A stretch of DNA of 64,000 nt from UBA7985 sp002690455 (GCA_965662775.1 CBFIIW010000013.1:1-64000); one strand, 5' to 3'. Numbered from the stretch's first letter, positions 52,136 to 61,377 are shown. The notes: generated by a model from the sequence alone, not told the origin. Made by a program: numbers and translations.

Positions 52136-55108
52136 CTACTTCTTCAACTGCGCAAGAACGGCGAAGGGGCTGTTCGGGTCGATTGGCTTATCAGCTTTTG
52201 GTGCTTTGCTGCCCGTCCTGTTGCCCTTGCTGCTACCGCCCTGTCCACCGCCCTTGCTACCACCTTTGCGGGCTGGGCGCGGGCCGTCCCCGCTGCCCTT
52301 TCCTCTGCGCTGGTTTTGTTCTTTGCCTTTGCCTTTGTTCTCGTCTGCGCTGGCGTCGTCGCGGGCGCGCTGTGGTGGGCGGCCCGCGCCGCGCCCTCGT
52401 CTCGTCCAAACCGGCGCATCTGAGGGCGCTTCCGCGGGCATTCTGGCCAGTGCCTCTCCGGCTGCTGCTTCACCTGCCGTTGATGCGTCGTCGGCCGTTG
52501 ATGCGTCGTCGGCCGTTGGTGCGTCTTCAGCCGTTGGTGCGTCTTCAGCCGTTGGTGCGTCTTCGGTCGTTGGTGCGTCTTCGGCCAGCTCTTCTCCGGA
52601 AGCTGTTTCGGTTGTTGCCTCAGCTTTCGCCGTGTTTACCGTCGCCTTCTCAGCCTTGGCCTTGCTCTCCGCGGCGGCGGCAGCAGCTTCTGCTGCACTC
52701 AAGCGAGAAGGGACGTAGCCAAAGGCAAACATCAGCCGTCGCACCATACCTTCATCGCAGCCCAGTTGCTTCTCAAGCCCTTCGGGTTGCAAAAAGTCCG
52801 GATTGGCGCGGAACAGGCTGTGAAGATGCCCGGCCAGGCGATCCAAGGCCTCGACCTGACCCACGATGGGACGCTCGTCGCGCCCGCCACGGGCTGTCGG
52901 GTTAAGCGCTGCAAACCCAAGTGTCTGGTATAGCGACAGCGGCACGTTGCGCTCAGGGTGCATAACCTTTACCCCCTGCGCCGGTAGCTGTTCGCGAACG
53001 TCCGGTTGCTCGTGCCAGAGTGACCACAGGAGAACCCGCCAAGGCCAGTGCTGTTTGTTAGCCAGCCCGCGCATCCACACGGCAAAGCGGCCGATGCGCA
53101 CGCCGTGTTCATAGACAGCCTTGCGCTCTTCCTTTCCCAGCTCGGTGAGAAAGCCAGCAATTTCATCGCGGTTGATCAGGCCGAAGTTCTCAACCAGCTG
53201 AAAGGCCAGCCCGCGCGCTGTTCCCTGCAGCGGGGCGGATTGTAACTCGTGAAAGATCTTCATCCGGTTGCGCAGATGCGCGCGGACCCACTTTTCGGTC
53301 CGCTGACGAATTTTCTCGCGGTCTGTCCCCTGCAGCAAATCGTTCTGAATGACGTCAACGCCGGGGTAGAGCAGGCTTTCGCCCTTAATCAGTTTCGCAA
53401 CCTGAGTCTCGCGCCAGAGCAACTGACCAGATTCCGTCAGTCGAAAGGCGCCGTCGTTGTCGGCGAGCAGTTGTTGAACCCGGTTTTCGACTTCCTTGAT
53501 CATCACGCGCCGGGCGGCGGTGAACACCGGTCGGGCCGAACTGTCCAGAATCGAAGGGTCGGGAGAGAAGATCAGGCCCTTGATATGCCCAACATGCTCG
53601 CCTTCTACGGTGACTGTGCCTTCCTTGGCATCAATCTCTGTGTTCAGCTCTGAACCGTCCATCAAAACCCTCGCCATGATCGTCGTTCGACGATCGACAA
53701 ATCGCTGTGTCAGTCGTTCGTGTAGCGCGTCTGACAACTTATCATCAATCTTTCGTGCTTTTTCCTGCCAATATTTGGCATTTGTGACCCAAGAACCGCG
53801 ATGAGAGACAAAAGTCCAAGTCCGCACAGCCGCAATCCGGTTCACCAGCGCATCGATGTCGCCCTGCAGATTATCCAGCCGAGACACCTGCGTATCGACG
53901 AAATCCTCCGGTATTCGGCCCGCACCACGCAGAAGATAGCGGTAAATCTGGCCGAGGAGCAGCGTATGCTGGTCGAACAGCGTCTTGCGAAAGTCTGGCA
54001 CCTGCGCCACATCCCAAAGTGTCCGCAAAGCCGCCTTAGAGCGTGCAATGCGCGCAATGTCTTCGTCCTTGACCAGCACTTTCAGCGCCTGATGATCTTC
54101 TGCGTCGCGTGTGCGGGTCAATAGCGGGTGCGGCGGAGCTTTTTCCAGCGAGCGCATCAACCCGGAGATTGACGAGAAATCCAGATTGCGCGAGCGCCAT
54201 TGCAGGACTTCGATCGGATCGAAGCGGTGGTTTTCCACTGCCTCCACGACGTGTTCCGGCAAACCACCGATCTCAGTGGTGGTGCAGAACGTGCCATTGT
54301 TCATATGGCGCCCGGCGCGGCCCGCGATCTGACCGATCTCTGGCGGGCGAAGCCGACGCGCCTGCCGCCCGTCAAACTTGCTGGTTTTTGCGAAGGTGAC
54401 GTGATCGATGTCCATGTTCAGACCCATGCCAATGGCATCGGTGGCAACCAGATAGTCAACTTCGCCGGCCTGGTACATCTCAACCTGCTTGTTGCGGGTT
54501 CGCGGGCTCAGCGCACCCAGCACCACCGCGCAGCCACCCCGCATGCCCTTCAGTGACTCAGCAACGTGGTAAACATCGGTCGCCGAGAAGACCACGATGG
54601 CGCTGCGGCGCGGCACTTTCTGCAGCTTTTTGGGCGCAATGTAGTTGAGTTCGGAAAAGCGTGGTCGGGTTTCAATCTCGCAGTCGGGCAGCAACGCGCG
54701 AATGACGCCAGCCATTGTGTCCGAGCCCATGAACATAGTTTCCATGGTGCCTCGTGCATGCAGCAGCCTGTCGGTGAAGACATAGCCCCGCTCCGGGTCA
54801 GCGCACAATTGCACTTCGTCGATGGCCAGGAAAGCCACGGACACGTCCAGCGGCATGGCTTCGACTGTGCAGATCCAGTAGCGGGGGTCCCGAGGGATGA
54901 TCTTTTCCTCGCCGGTAACCAGTGCGACCTGTGACACGCCTTTCTGGCGGACCACTTTGTCATAGTTCTCCCGTGCGAGCAGGCGGAGGGGAAAGCCAAT
55001 CATACCGGTCGCGTGGCCAAGCATACGCTCGATAGCCAAAAACGTCTTACCAGTGTTGGTAGGGCCTAGTACCGCCGTCATCGGCCCTTCGTATGCGGCA
55101 CCAGTCAT
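52136..55108 (-). CDS. SUV3-like superfamily 2 helicase with repetitive C-terminus
   Basis: About 990 residues from the ATG at 55108. N-terminal Walker A is LGPTNTGKTFLA and the DEAD-type box reads AIDEVQL; these match the SUV3/Mgr-like RNA helicases common in alphaproteobacteria. Motif IV-VI region includes VVFSATDVYHVAESL, LVATDAIGMGLNMDIDHV and IGQIAGRAGRH. The last 200 residues are low complexity: Ala/Glu-rich, with six 6-residue repeats of the form EDAPTA/DDASTA, then a basic Arg/Gly/Lys-rich tail (about 890-985) suited to RNA binding. The longer frame start at 55207 lacks support. The S4 gene follows by 7 nt. Confidence 0.93.
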   Translation of the reverse strand: MTGAAYEGPMTAVLGPTNTGKTFLAIERMLGHATGMIGFPLRLLARENYDKVVRQKGVSQVALVTGEEKIIPRDPRYWICTVEAMPLDVSVAFLAIDEVQLCADPERGYVFTDRLLHARGTMETMFMGSDTMAGVIRALLPDCEIETRPRFSELNYIAPKKLQKVPRRSAIVVFSATDVYHVAESLKGMRGGCAVVLGALSPRTRNKQVEMYQAGEVDYLVATDAIGMGLNMDIDHVTFAKTSKFDGRQARRLRPPEIGQIAGRAGRHMNNGTFCTTTEIGGLPEHVVEAVENHRFDPIEVLQWRSRNLDFSSISGLMRSLEKAPPHPLLTRTRDAEDHQALKVLVKDEDIARIARSKAALRTLWDVAQVPDFRKTLFDQHTLLLGQIYRYLLRGAGRIPEDFVDTQVSRLDNLQGDIDALVNRIAAVRTWTFVSHRGSWVTNAKYWQEKARKIDDKLSDALHERLTQRFVDRRTTIMARVLMDGSELNTEIDAKEGTVTVEGEHVGHIKGLIFSPDPSILDSSARPVFTAARRVMIKEVENRVQQLLADNDGAFRLTESGQLLWRETQVAKLIKGESLLYPGVDVIQNDLLQGTDREKIRQRTEKWVRAHLRNRMKIFHELQSAPLQGTARGLAFQLVENFGLINRDEIAGFLTELGKEERKAVYEHGVRIGRFAVWMRGLANKQHWPWRVLLWSLWHEQPDVREQLPAQGVKVMHPERNVPLSLYQTLGFAALNPTARGGRDERPIVGQVEALDRLAGHLHSLFRANPDFLQPEGLEKQLGCDEGMVRRLMFAFGYVPSRLSAAEAAAAAAESKAKAEKATVNTAKAEATTETASGEELAEDAPTTEDAPTAEDAPTAEDAPTADDASTADDASTAGEAAAGEALARMPAEAPSDAPVWTRRGRGAGRPPQRARDDASADENKGKGKEQNQRRGKGSGDGPRPARKGGSKGGGQGGSSKGNRTGSKAPKADKPIDPNSPFAVLAQLKK
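52476..52583 (-). repeat. Six tandem 18-bp units inside the helicase gene
   Basis: Units of the form GCCGTTGGTGCGTCTTCA on the plus strand occupy 52476-52583 and encode repeats of EDAPTA, EDAPTA, EDAPTA, DDASTA type on the minus strand. They are in frame, so copy number changes would vary the linker length only. Confidence 0.9.
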
Positions 55109-55224
55109 GGTGGAGACCTCTGTCCACGAGGTTAGGTCGCCACCGTTTCCGCAGGCAACGTCATCGACGCAGCGTGACAACATTTGCGGGTCCTGCGCAA
55201 GGGGCACAGGACTGCAAAGTCAGA

Positions 55225-55374
55225 TCAGAGGCGGGTAAGGGCCTCTTTGACCTTAAGTTTTTCTTTTTTGAGGGATTGAAGGCGAAGTCCATCGGGGAGG
55301 GGACGTTTTTGTTCATCCAGAATGGAAGCTTCGAGTTGTTGGTGGCGTCGTGCGAGTGATGCCTGGTACGACAA
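55225..55374 (-). CDS. YdcH-type (DUF465) small protein, TTG start
   Basis: 49 residues, beginning (M)SYQASLARRHQQLEASILDE and ending EALTRL. The helical pattern with a central pair PLPDGLRLQSLKKEKLKVK fits the YdcH/DUF465 family of small coiled-coil proteins. The start codon is TTG at 55374; it is supported by AGGGAG placed 8 nt upstream. The gene lies between the helicase and coq9 on the same strand. Function of the family is unknown. Confidence 0.8.
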   Translation of the reverse strand: MSYQASLARRHQQLEASILDEQKRPLPDGLRLQSLKKEKLKVKEALTRL

Positions 55375-55533
55375 TGGTCAATCTCCCTGCTGTTCTCGGT
55401 TAACACATATAACTTGGGCGCAAGGGAGGGTCGCGTCAAGAGCGGAACAAGACGCAAATATTGCGAATTTTGTAATTTTTTTCGATTTTCGACTGTGAGA
55501 CCCTAAAGATGTACCCGCCAGGCGAGGTCTTTT

Positions 55534-56130
55534 TTATGCGCCCATCATGCGCTTACGGAATCCCCCTAACCGACCAAAGATCCGCACAACTTCGCGCAGA
55601 CGTCGGTCGAGGAAGCGCTTGGTGGAATCCATGTCCTCGCTGTTGCTCGACAGCCAGTATGTCAGTGTCGCGCCATAAACGCCGGCCAGCAGGGTGCGTT
55701 TGGTAATATGGTTAAAGTCGCGATCGGCCGGGCCAACCGCATTCCAGGCGGCATCCGCCGTTGCCCAGGTTAGGCGTGTGCCCGTGTAGAGGTTTTGGGG
55801 CAGGGCCAGTACAGATAAACCGCGTCGCACCGCCTCACGCGCTGGTGCGGCATTTTCCAGTCGTCGGGACAGGATAGCGTGTAGCTTGTCAGTCACCCCC
55901 AGTTCGGCAAACCCCGGATCATCGTCGATTACTGCGAGCATGCGTTCGTCGGCGAGATGGGAATGCGCAGTGATCATCGCCACAGCATCGGGGAACCAGT
56001 CGTTGGCCAGTGCGAGCGGGGTGCCTGTTTCCTCCGCGGCACGGCGAAGTGCCGACTGAGTCCAGCCGTCAAAGGCGGCGTGGCTGGCAAGGGCGTCTAT
56101 CAGGAGGCTGCGGTCAGTAAGGTTTTCCAT
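55534..56130 (-). CDS. COQ9-family ubiquinone biosynthesis protein
   Basis: 198 residues from the ATG at 56130 (MENLTDRSLLIDALASHAAF). TetR-like helical fold at the N-terminus, then the COQ9 signature region with LYTGTRLTWATADAAWNAVGP and DFNHITKRTLLAGVYGATLTYW, and a C-terminal STKRFLDRRLREV. COQ9 binds lipid and presents quinone intermediates to the COQ7 hydroxylase in mitochondria; bacterial members are assumed to be similar. It diverges from rpsU. Confidence 0.93.
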   Translation of the reverse strand: MENLTDRSLLIDALASHAAFDGWTQSALRRAAEETGTPLALANDWFPDAVAMITAHSHLADERMLAVIDDDPGFAELGVTDKLHAILSRRLENAAPAREAVRRGLSVLALPQNLYTGTRLTWATADAAWNAVGPADRDFNHITKRTLLAGVYGATLTYWLSSNSEDMDSTKRFLDRRLREVVRIFGRLGGFRKRMMGA

Positions 56131-56354
56131 GGACGTCAAATGTCGTTGAGAACCCGGCAGGTCAACAGGCCGAATGGCCGCATCGCCCCGTCGCCCTCGG
56201 CCAGAACGGGGTTTCCATGCGTGATACGCACGGCCCAAGGCTTTGCTTTCCGAGCAGTTTTTGCTAAACAGCAGCCAAACTTGCGTGGAGTCACTGCGCG
56301 AGACCGATATTTATATGCCCTCGAAGGGCATTCAGAAAGGCTAGGGAGCACCCC

Positions 56355-56558
56355 GTGGAAGTATCTGTTCGCGATAATAATGTAGATCAGGCGCTGCGCG
56401 CTCTGAAAAAGAAACTACAGCGCGAAGGTGTATTCCGTGAAATGAAGCTTCGTCGGCATTTCGAAAAGCCATCCCAGCGCCGTAAGCGCGAGAAGGCCGA
56501 AGCCGTTCGCCGCTACCGGAAAGTGATGCGCAAGCGTATGGAGCGCGAAGGCTTCTAG
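56355..56558 (+). CDS. rpsU: 30S ribosomal protein S21
   Basis: Small basic ribosomal protein, 67 residues, normal for the family. The sequence begins (M)EVSVRDNNVDQALRALKKKL and contains FREMKLRRHFEKPSQRRKRE. The start is GTG at 56355, with GGGAG 7 nt upstream. Confidence 0.97.
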   Translation: MEVSVRDNNVDQALRALKKKLQREGVFREMKLRRHFEKPSQRRKREKAEAVRRYRKVMRKRMEREGF

Positions 56559-56585
56559 GCCTTTGTCAGAACCGACGGCTAAGGC

Positions 56586-57191
56586 GTGATAGACGCTCAA
56601 CTCCGACGATTCACCGACCCGCCGGCTGACCGCTTTGCTTCCTGGTTTGTCGCGCGGGGTATCAACGCCGATCAGGTTACGCTGGTCGGCTTTTTTATTG
56701 GTCTGTTGGCCGTGCCGACACTTTGGCTGGGGTGGCCGCTGTTGGCGTTACTTCTGATTGCCGTCAATCGGGTAGCCGACGGCATCGACGGTGCCATCGC
56801 CAGACAGACGGAAGCCACAGACCGCGGCGGATTCCTCGATATTTGTCTCGATTTCTTTTTTTACAGCGCAATCCCCCTGGGCTTCGCGCTCATGGATCCG
56901 TCACGCAATGCCCTCGCAGCTTGCTTCCTGATCTTCAGCTTTGTGGGCAGCGGGACGTCGTTTCTCGCTTTCGCTGTTCTCGCAGAGAAGCGCGGACAAT
57001 CCACCGACATTCGAGGGCAAAAGTCATTCTACTATCTTGGTGGACTGACCGAAGGCTTCGAAACGGTGGTCTTTCTGGTGCTGGTGTGTCTATTTCACGG
57101 TGCGTTTTGGTGGCTGGCACTCATTTTCGGCTTCATGGCGTGGATCACAGCAGTCACACGGTTAATCGCAGGCTGGCAGCAGTTCCGCTGA
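56586..57191 (+). CDS. CDP-alcohol phosphatidyltransferase family protein
   Basis: Membrane enzyme of 201 residues that links a CDP-activated lipid to an alcohol. The full catalytic motif D-xx-DG-xx-AR-...-G-xxx-D-xxx-D is present: ADGIDGAIARQTEATDRGGFL followed by DICLD (about 65-95; given in two parts). Five or six hydrophobic segments surround it. The acceptor alcohol is not clear. The start is GTG at 56586, 28 nt after rpsU; the ribosome-binding site is weak. It converges with the ABC1-type gene. Confidence 0.92.
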   Translation: MIDAQLRRFTDPPADRFASWFVARGINADQVTLVGFFIGLLAVPTLWLGWPLLALLLIAVNRVADGIDGAIARQTEATDRGGFLDICLDFFFYSAIPLGFALMDPSRNALAACFLIFSFVGSGTSFLAFAVLAEKRGQSTDIRGQKSFYYLGGLTEGFETVVFLVLVCLFHGAFWWLALIFGFMAWITAVTRLIAGWQQFR

Positions 57192-57255
57192 CGGTGAACG
57201 AGGTCGAAGCTGCGTTCGGATGTCGATCTGTCTGCGGCGATAATTTCGCGGGCTG

Positions 57256-58620
57256 TCAGTCCAACTCGCTCGGCATTGGCTGGCCGTGGCGGCTGAACAA
57301 TTCGGCCTGGCGAGCCTCCATCGCATCTACGTCGAACTCAGTGATCAGTTCGGTAAACATCTGGTGCCAGTTCATCTCAGCGTTAAGGTGCATGAACACT
57401 GAGCCCAAGCCGACCGCCGCGCGATCCATGAAAACGAATTCTCGGGGCAGCTTGACCCCGCCAACGCGCTTGAGCTCCTGATGCACGTCACGGGCGACCG
57501 CCGCGCCATACTCACCTGAGTTGGTGTCAGAGATCAGCCGTGGCTTGTCTTCCAGCAGCGGTGAGAAAATGAACCCGGCCCACATATGCAGAACGTCGAT
57601 CAATTCGCGCCGGATATCGCGGAAACCCCACGCTTCATAGGCTGACACGGCAAGGGCTTCATCGCCGGTTTGCAGTGCCTGGTACAGGTCGATTACGCCC
57701 TTAACGAAACGTGCGGGGAAGAACCGCACACAGCCGAAGTCGAGCATATTGATACCCAGGTCTTCGCGGATCGAGTAGTTGCCGAAGTGCGGGTCGCCAT
57801 GGATAACGCCGTAGTTATAGAATGGCACATACCAGGCTCGGAACATGTTGCGGGCGACAGTCTGGCGCTGCTCCTCGCTAGGTTCTGCACGGATGAAGTC
57901 CATCAAAGGTGTACCTTCGACCCAGGTCATCGTCAGCAATCGCTGCGTGGAAACCTCGTGATGAACCGGCGGTATATGCACGTTGCTCTCGTCGTGCAGC
58001 ATTTCGGCGTAAAGCCCCAGATGCCGCGCCTCCCGGATATAGTCTAATTCCTCGCGCAGTCGCGCAGACAACTCCTCGAATACGCCCGAAGGGTCAATCG
58101 CCTTGTCGTAACTGCGGTACAGGCCAAAAGCCCAGGCTAGCTGACGCAGGTCGGCTTCGACTGCACTGGACATGTCCGGATATTGCAGCTTGCAAGCAAC
58201 CTTGGTGCCGTCGTGCAGCACTGCGCGGTGCACTTGGCCCAGAGACGCAGCAGCAGCGGCCGTGCGCTCGAAGTCGGAGAACCGGTCCAGCCAGTCGTTG
58301 CCCAATTCTGCCTTCATGCGCCGTTTGACGAAGGTCCAGCCCATAGCGGGGGCATTGGACTGCAACTGACGAAGATCTTCGGCGTATTCTTTAGGCAGGG
58401 CGTCAGGGATAGACGCGAGCAGCTGGGCTGCCTTCATCAGCGGCCCTTTGAGATCACCCAGCGCGTCCTTCAGGGCTGAAGCATGGCGTGTCTGGTCAAG
58501 TTTGGTGCCGAGCACGCGGTTAGCACCCAGCTGGACCGCCAGTCCGCCCAAAGATGTTCCAACCCGCGTATAGCGACGCAGGCGGCTGCCAAGGCGGTTT
58601 TCGTCCATTCGATCTGTCAT
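57256..58620 (-). CDS. ABC1/UbiB-type protein kinase-like protein
   Basis: About 454 residues from the ATG at 58620. The atypical kinase fold is visible: the KxGQ-type motif appears as KAAQ (63-66, in LKGPLMKAAQLLASIPDALP), the Ala-rich loop as AAAAASLGQVHRAV, the ATP-site Lys in VACKLQYP, EELDYIREARH, and the metal-binding HGDPHFGNY and MLDFGCVR. Bacterial relatives support ubiquinone synthesis or lipid homeostasis. The KAAQ variant, in place of KxGQ, may mark a subfamily. coq9 lies 1.1 kb away on the same strand. Confidence 0.92.
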   Translation of the reverse strand: MTDRMDENRLGSRLRRYTRVGTSLGGLAVQLGANRVLGTKLDQTRHASALKDALGDLKGPLMKAAQLLASIPDALPKEYAEDLRQLQSNAPAMGWTFVKRRMKAELGNDWLDRFSDFERTAAAAASLGQVHRAVLHDGTKVACKLQYPDMSSAVEADLRQLAWAFGLYRSYDKAIDPSGVFEELSARLREELDYIREARHLGLYAEMLHDESNVHIPPVHHEVSTQRLLTMTWVEGTPLMDFIRAEPSEEQRQTVARNMFRAWYVPFYNYGVIHGDPHFGNYSIREDLGINMLDFGCVRFFPARFVKGVIDLYQALQTGDEALAVSAYEAWGFRDIRRELIDVLHMWAGFIFSPLLEDKPRLISDTNSGEYGAAVARDVHQELKRVGGVKLPREFVFMDRAAVGLGSVFMHLNAEMNWHQMFTELITEFDVDAMEARQAELFSRHGQPMPSELD

Positions 58621-58757
58621 AAGGACGATATGGCGCAATCATCGTGGATTTGCAGCCCAAATTCAGATGTCTGGGCTGCGACTCATTCGACCCTGAGGCG
58701 AAGTGAGGCGCGATGTTCTCACGGCGGCTAATCGCCAGCACGCCCAGCACTATGCGG

Positions 58758-60590
58758 TCAAAGGGATTCTAGTTCGTCGATGAAGCTCTCCAGCAAGCTC
58801 AAACCCTGCTGCCAGAAACTTGGCTCCCGCGCGTCGAGGCCAAAGGGCGACAGCAATTCGTGATGCCGCAAGGTGCCACCTGCTCCGAGCATATCCATAT
58901 ACTTGGCGGCGAAGCCGTCTCCACTGTTCTGGTAGACGGCGTAGAGCGAGTTCACCAGACAGTCCCCAAAGGCATAGGCGTAGACGTAGAAAGGCACGTG
59001 GATGAAATGCGGGATGTAAGACCAGTAGTCGCCGTAGACGCTTTGTTCGAGGTTAAAAGCTGGTCCGAGGGCTTCGACTTGTGTCTCCATCCAGTGTCGC
59101 TGGAAATCTTCGCGCAGCAGTTCCTTTTCCTGCCGTGTTGTGTGGACGCGCGTCTCAAAGTTGTGGAAAGCGATCTGCCGCACCACAGTATTGAGCATGT
59201 CCTCTACCTTGCCCGCGAGTAGGATCTTGCGCTGGGTCTTGTTGCTGGCATCGGCAAGCAGGCTCTGAAAGGTCAGCATCTCGCCAAAGACAGAGGCCGT
59301 CTCGGCCAGCGTCAGCGGGGTTGAACCGTTGAAGTAGCCTTGCTGGGCCGCTAGCACCTGATGCACACCGTGACCCAGCTCGTGTGCGAGGGTCATCACG
59401 TCCCGTGTTTTGCCCTGGTAGTTCACCAGCACGTAGGGGTGGGATGATGGCACGCATGGATGAGCAAAGGCGCCCGCGTCCTTGCCTGGGATAACGGGTG
59501 TGTCGATCCAGCCCTTGTCGAAGAAGTTGCCGGCAATCTGCGCCATCGCCGGGGCAAAGCCGGCGTAAGCGTCCAACACGCGGGCCTTGGCGTCGAGCCA
59601 GGGGATCTTGGCCTCGTCAGCCTCGGGTAGCGGTGCGTTGCGGTCCCAGGGTTCGAGCTTTTCCAGTCCCAGCCACTTGGCCTTCATCGCGTAGTAGCGG
59701 TGAGAGATGCGCGGAAACGCTGCCGTCACGGTATCAGCCAGCGCCTGAACCACCTCGTCTTCAACCTCGTTGGCAACGTTGCGCGAGGAAACGGGCCGCT
59801 CATAACCTCGCCAGCGGTCGTCGATTTCTTTCTGCTTGATGACCGTGTTGTTGATTCGGGTCAGCAAACGCTGGTTTTCACCAAGGGTTTCAGTGATTGC
59901 AGCGGCAGCCTTGGCGCGGGTTTCACGAACGGGGTCGGCGAGTAGGTTGAAGACTTCGGCGTTAGACAATGTTGTTCCGTCGATCTCGAAGCTTAGTGCC
60001 GCCATGGTTTCGTCAAACAACTGCACCCAAGCATTGCCGCCGACCACGGCAAAGTCGTGAGTATAGCGCTCCAATTCGTCAGAGAGCTGATGCGGCTTCA
60101 TCAGCCGGGTACGGGCAACAAAACTGGCCCACGGCTTCATCGCGTCCTGCGCCAGCATGCTGGTCATCACTGTGTCGCTGATGTCGTTGAGTTCGAGCGA
60201 GAAGAACACCAGCTCCGAACCGATCAGAGTCGACCGCTCATTGATGCGGGCCTGAAACTGCATGGCCTCACCATCTGTGCGCTGGGTGGCGCCATTGAGA
60301 AAGGCAAAGGTGCCGAGCTTCCCCAGCCGTTCGTGGATGCTTTCGTACCAGACGATGGTCTCGGCCAACTTCTCTGCGGACATGTTCGCCATCTGCCCTT
60401 TCGCCGTTGAGGATAGCGATCGGGCCTGCGTTTCGGCCCAGTCCAGATCCTCTTCGATCCGTGGGTCTTCGGTACTGGAATAGAGGTCATCGAGCTTCCA
60501 GCGTGGGAGCGTGCCAAGGGCAGCGTCTTCCACGGGGCTCAGGTCACTATTGGCATCACGGGGCAGGGTGTGTGCTTGGAAAGCAGTCAT
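58758..60590 (-). CDS. pepF: Oligoendopeptidase F (M3 family)
   Basis: Zinc metallopeptidase that degrades short peptides, 610 residues, normal length. The zinc motif HELGH is at 403-407 in MTLAHELGHGVHQVLA, with the third ligand Glu downstream in LAETASVFGEMLT. The C-terminal segment FYVYAYAFGDCLVNSLYAVY is typical. It stands alone on the minus strand. Confidence 0.96.
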   Translation of the reverse strand: MTAFQAHTLPRDANSDLSPVEDAALGTLPRWKLDDLYSSTEDPRIEEDLDWAETQARSLSSTAKGQMANMSAEKLAETIVWYESIHERLGKLGTFAFLNGATQRTDGEAMQFQARINERSTLIGSELVFFSLELNDISDTVMTSMLAQDAMKPWASFVARTRLMKPHQLSDELERYTHDFAVVGGNAWVQLFDETMAALSFEIDGTTLSNAEVFNLLADPVRETRAKAAAAITETLGENQRLLTRINNTVIKQKEIDDRWRGYERPVSSRNVANEVEDEVVQALADTVTAAFPRISHRYYAMKAKWLGLEKLEPWDRNAPLPEADEAKIPWLDAKARVLDAYAGFAPAMAQIAGNFFDKGWIDTPVIPGKDAGAFAHPCVPSSHPYVLVNYQGKTRDVMTLAHELGHGVHQVLAAQQGYFNGSTPLTLAETASVFGEMLTFQSLLADASNKTQRKILLAGKVEDMLNTVVRQIAFHNFETRVHTTRQEKELLREDFQRHWMETQVEALGPAFNLEQSVYGDYWSYIPHFIHVPFYVYAYAFGDCLVNSLYAVYQNSGDGFAAKYMDMLGAGGTLRHHELLSPFGLDAREPSFWQQGLSLLESFIDELESL

Positions 60591-60693
60591 GGTTCCAGAT
60601 CAGGCTCAGAAGGTTTTAGAGGGACGTGGAAACCAACATGGCCCGGACCGCGGGGCGCGGCAAGCTCTTGAGCAAATGCGTATCGTGCTGTGA

Positions 60694-60723
60694 CAAGAGG
60701 CGTCGCATTACCGACGCCTCTTG
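60694..60723. terminator. Strong 12-bp inverted repeat between pepF and trcR
   Basis: CAAGAGGCGTCG (60694-60705) and CGACGCCTCTTG (60712-60723) with a 6-nt loop, just past the trcR stop codon. Neither side carries a T-tract. It may be a factor-assisted terminator or a 3'-end stabiliser of the trcR transcript. Confidence 0.5.
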
Positions 60724-60738
60724 CCTCGTCTCGGAGTG

Positions 60739-61377
60739 TCATCCGTTCTCGCGGTTGAACGCCGCAAAAATGCCTTCGGGGATCACGGCCTTGGGCTGGT
60801 TCTCATCGAACATCGCTTGATTGCTCTCGGCTTTGGCGGCGGCCTCAGGGTTAGCCGCAGCGGCCTTGGCCAATGCTGCGTCGAGGTCGGCCTGGCGACA
60901 GATGCCCAGCAGCACGGGGTCACGCGGCTGCAGATTGGCCATATTCCAGTGCGTGCGCTCGCGGATCGCGCCGATGGTGTTCTTGGTCGTGCCCACCAGC
61001 TTGATGATCTGTGCATCGGACAGGTGCGGGTATGTTTTCACCAGCCACGCGATGGCATCGGGTTTTTCCTGCCGTCGGGCAACAGGCGTGTAACGTGGAC
61101 CTTTGGTGCGGCGTGATAGCTCAGGCATGTCGCTGACGGCCAGTTCGAGGCTGGCTTCATCATCGGCTTCGCAGCGCTTGATCTCGTCTTCGGTCAGTTG
61201 CCCGTTCTTGGTCGGGTCCTGACCCATGATGCCACGCGCGACGTCGCCATCAGCGATTCCTTTGACTTCGAGTTTGTGCAGGTGACAGAAATTGGCAATT
61301 TGCTCAAACGAAAGGGCGGTGTGGTCGACCAACCAGACGGCGGTTGCTTTGGGCATCAGTGGGGGTTGCTGGGCCAT
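60739..61377 (-). CDS. trcR: Cell cycle transcriptional regulator TrcR (DUF1013)
   Basis: 212 residues, an alphaproteobacteria-specific family. Characteristic segments include MPKATAVWLVDHTALSFEQI, FCHLHKLEVKGIADGDV, LSRRTKGPRYTPVARRQ, and the sigma-like HTH YPHLSDAQIIKLVGTTKNTI. In Caulobacter this group is linked to cell-cycle transcription and associates with RNA polymerase. The C-terminal tail is Ala-rich. Confidence 0.95.
   Translation of the reverse strand: MAQQPPLMPKATAVWLVDHTALSFEQIANFCHLHKLEVKGIADGDVARGIMGQDPTKNGQLTEDEIKRCEADDEASLELAVSDMPELSRRTKGPRYTPVARRQEKPDAIAWLVKTYPHLSDAQIIKLVGTTKNTIGAIRERTHWNMANLQPRDPVLLGICRQADLDAALAKAAAANPEAAAKAESNQAMFDENQPKAVIPEGIFAAFNRENG

Noticed and set aside
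36824..52583. CRISPR array
   Set aside because: The repeats seen are direct tandem units with no spacers, and no cas genes are present.
55161..55457. 98-codon minus-strand frame over the YdcH region
   Set aside because: It is in another frame than the YdcH-type gene, has unlikely composition, and the YdcH frame has the better ribosome-binding site.
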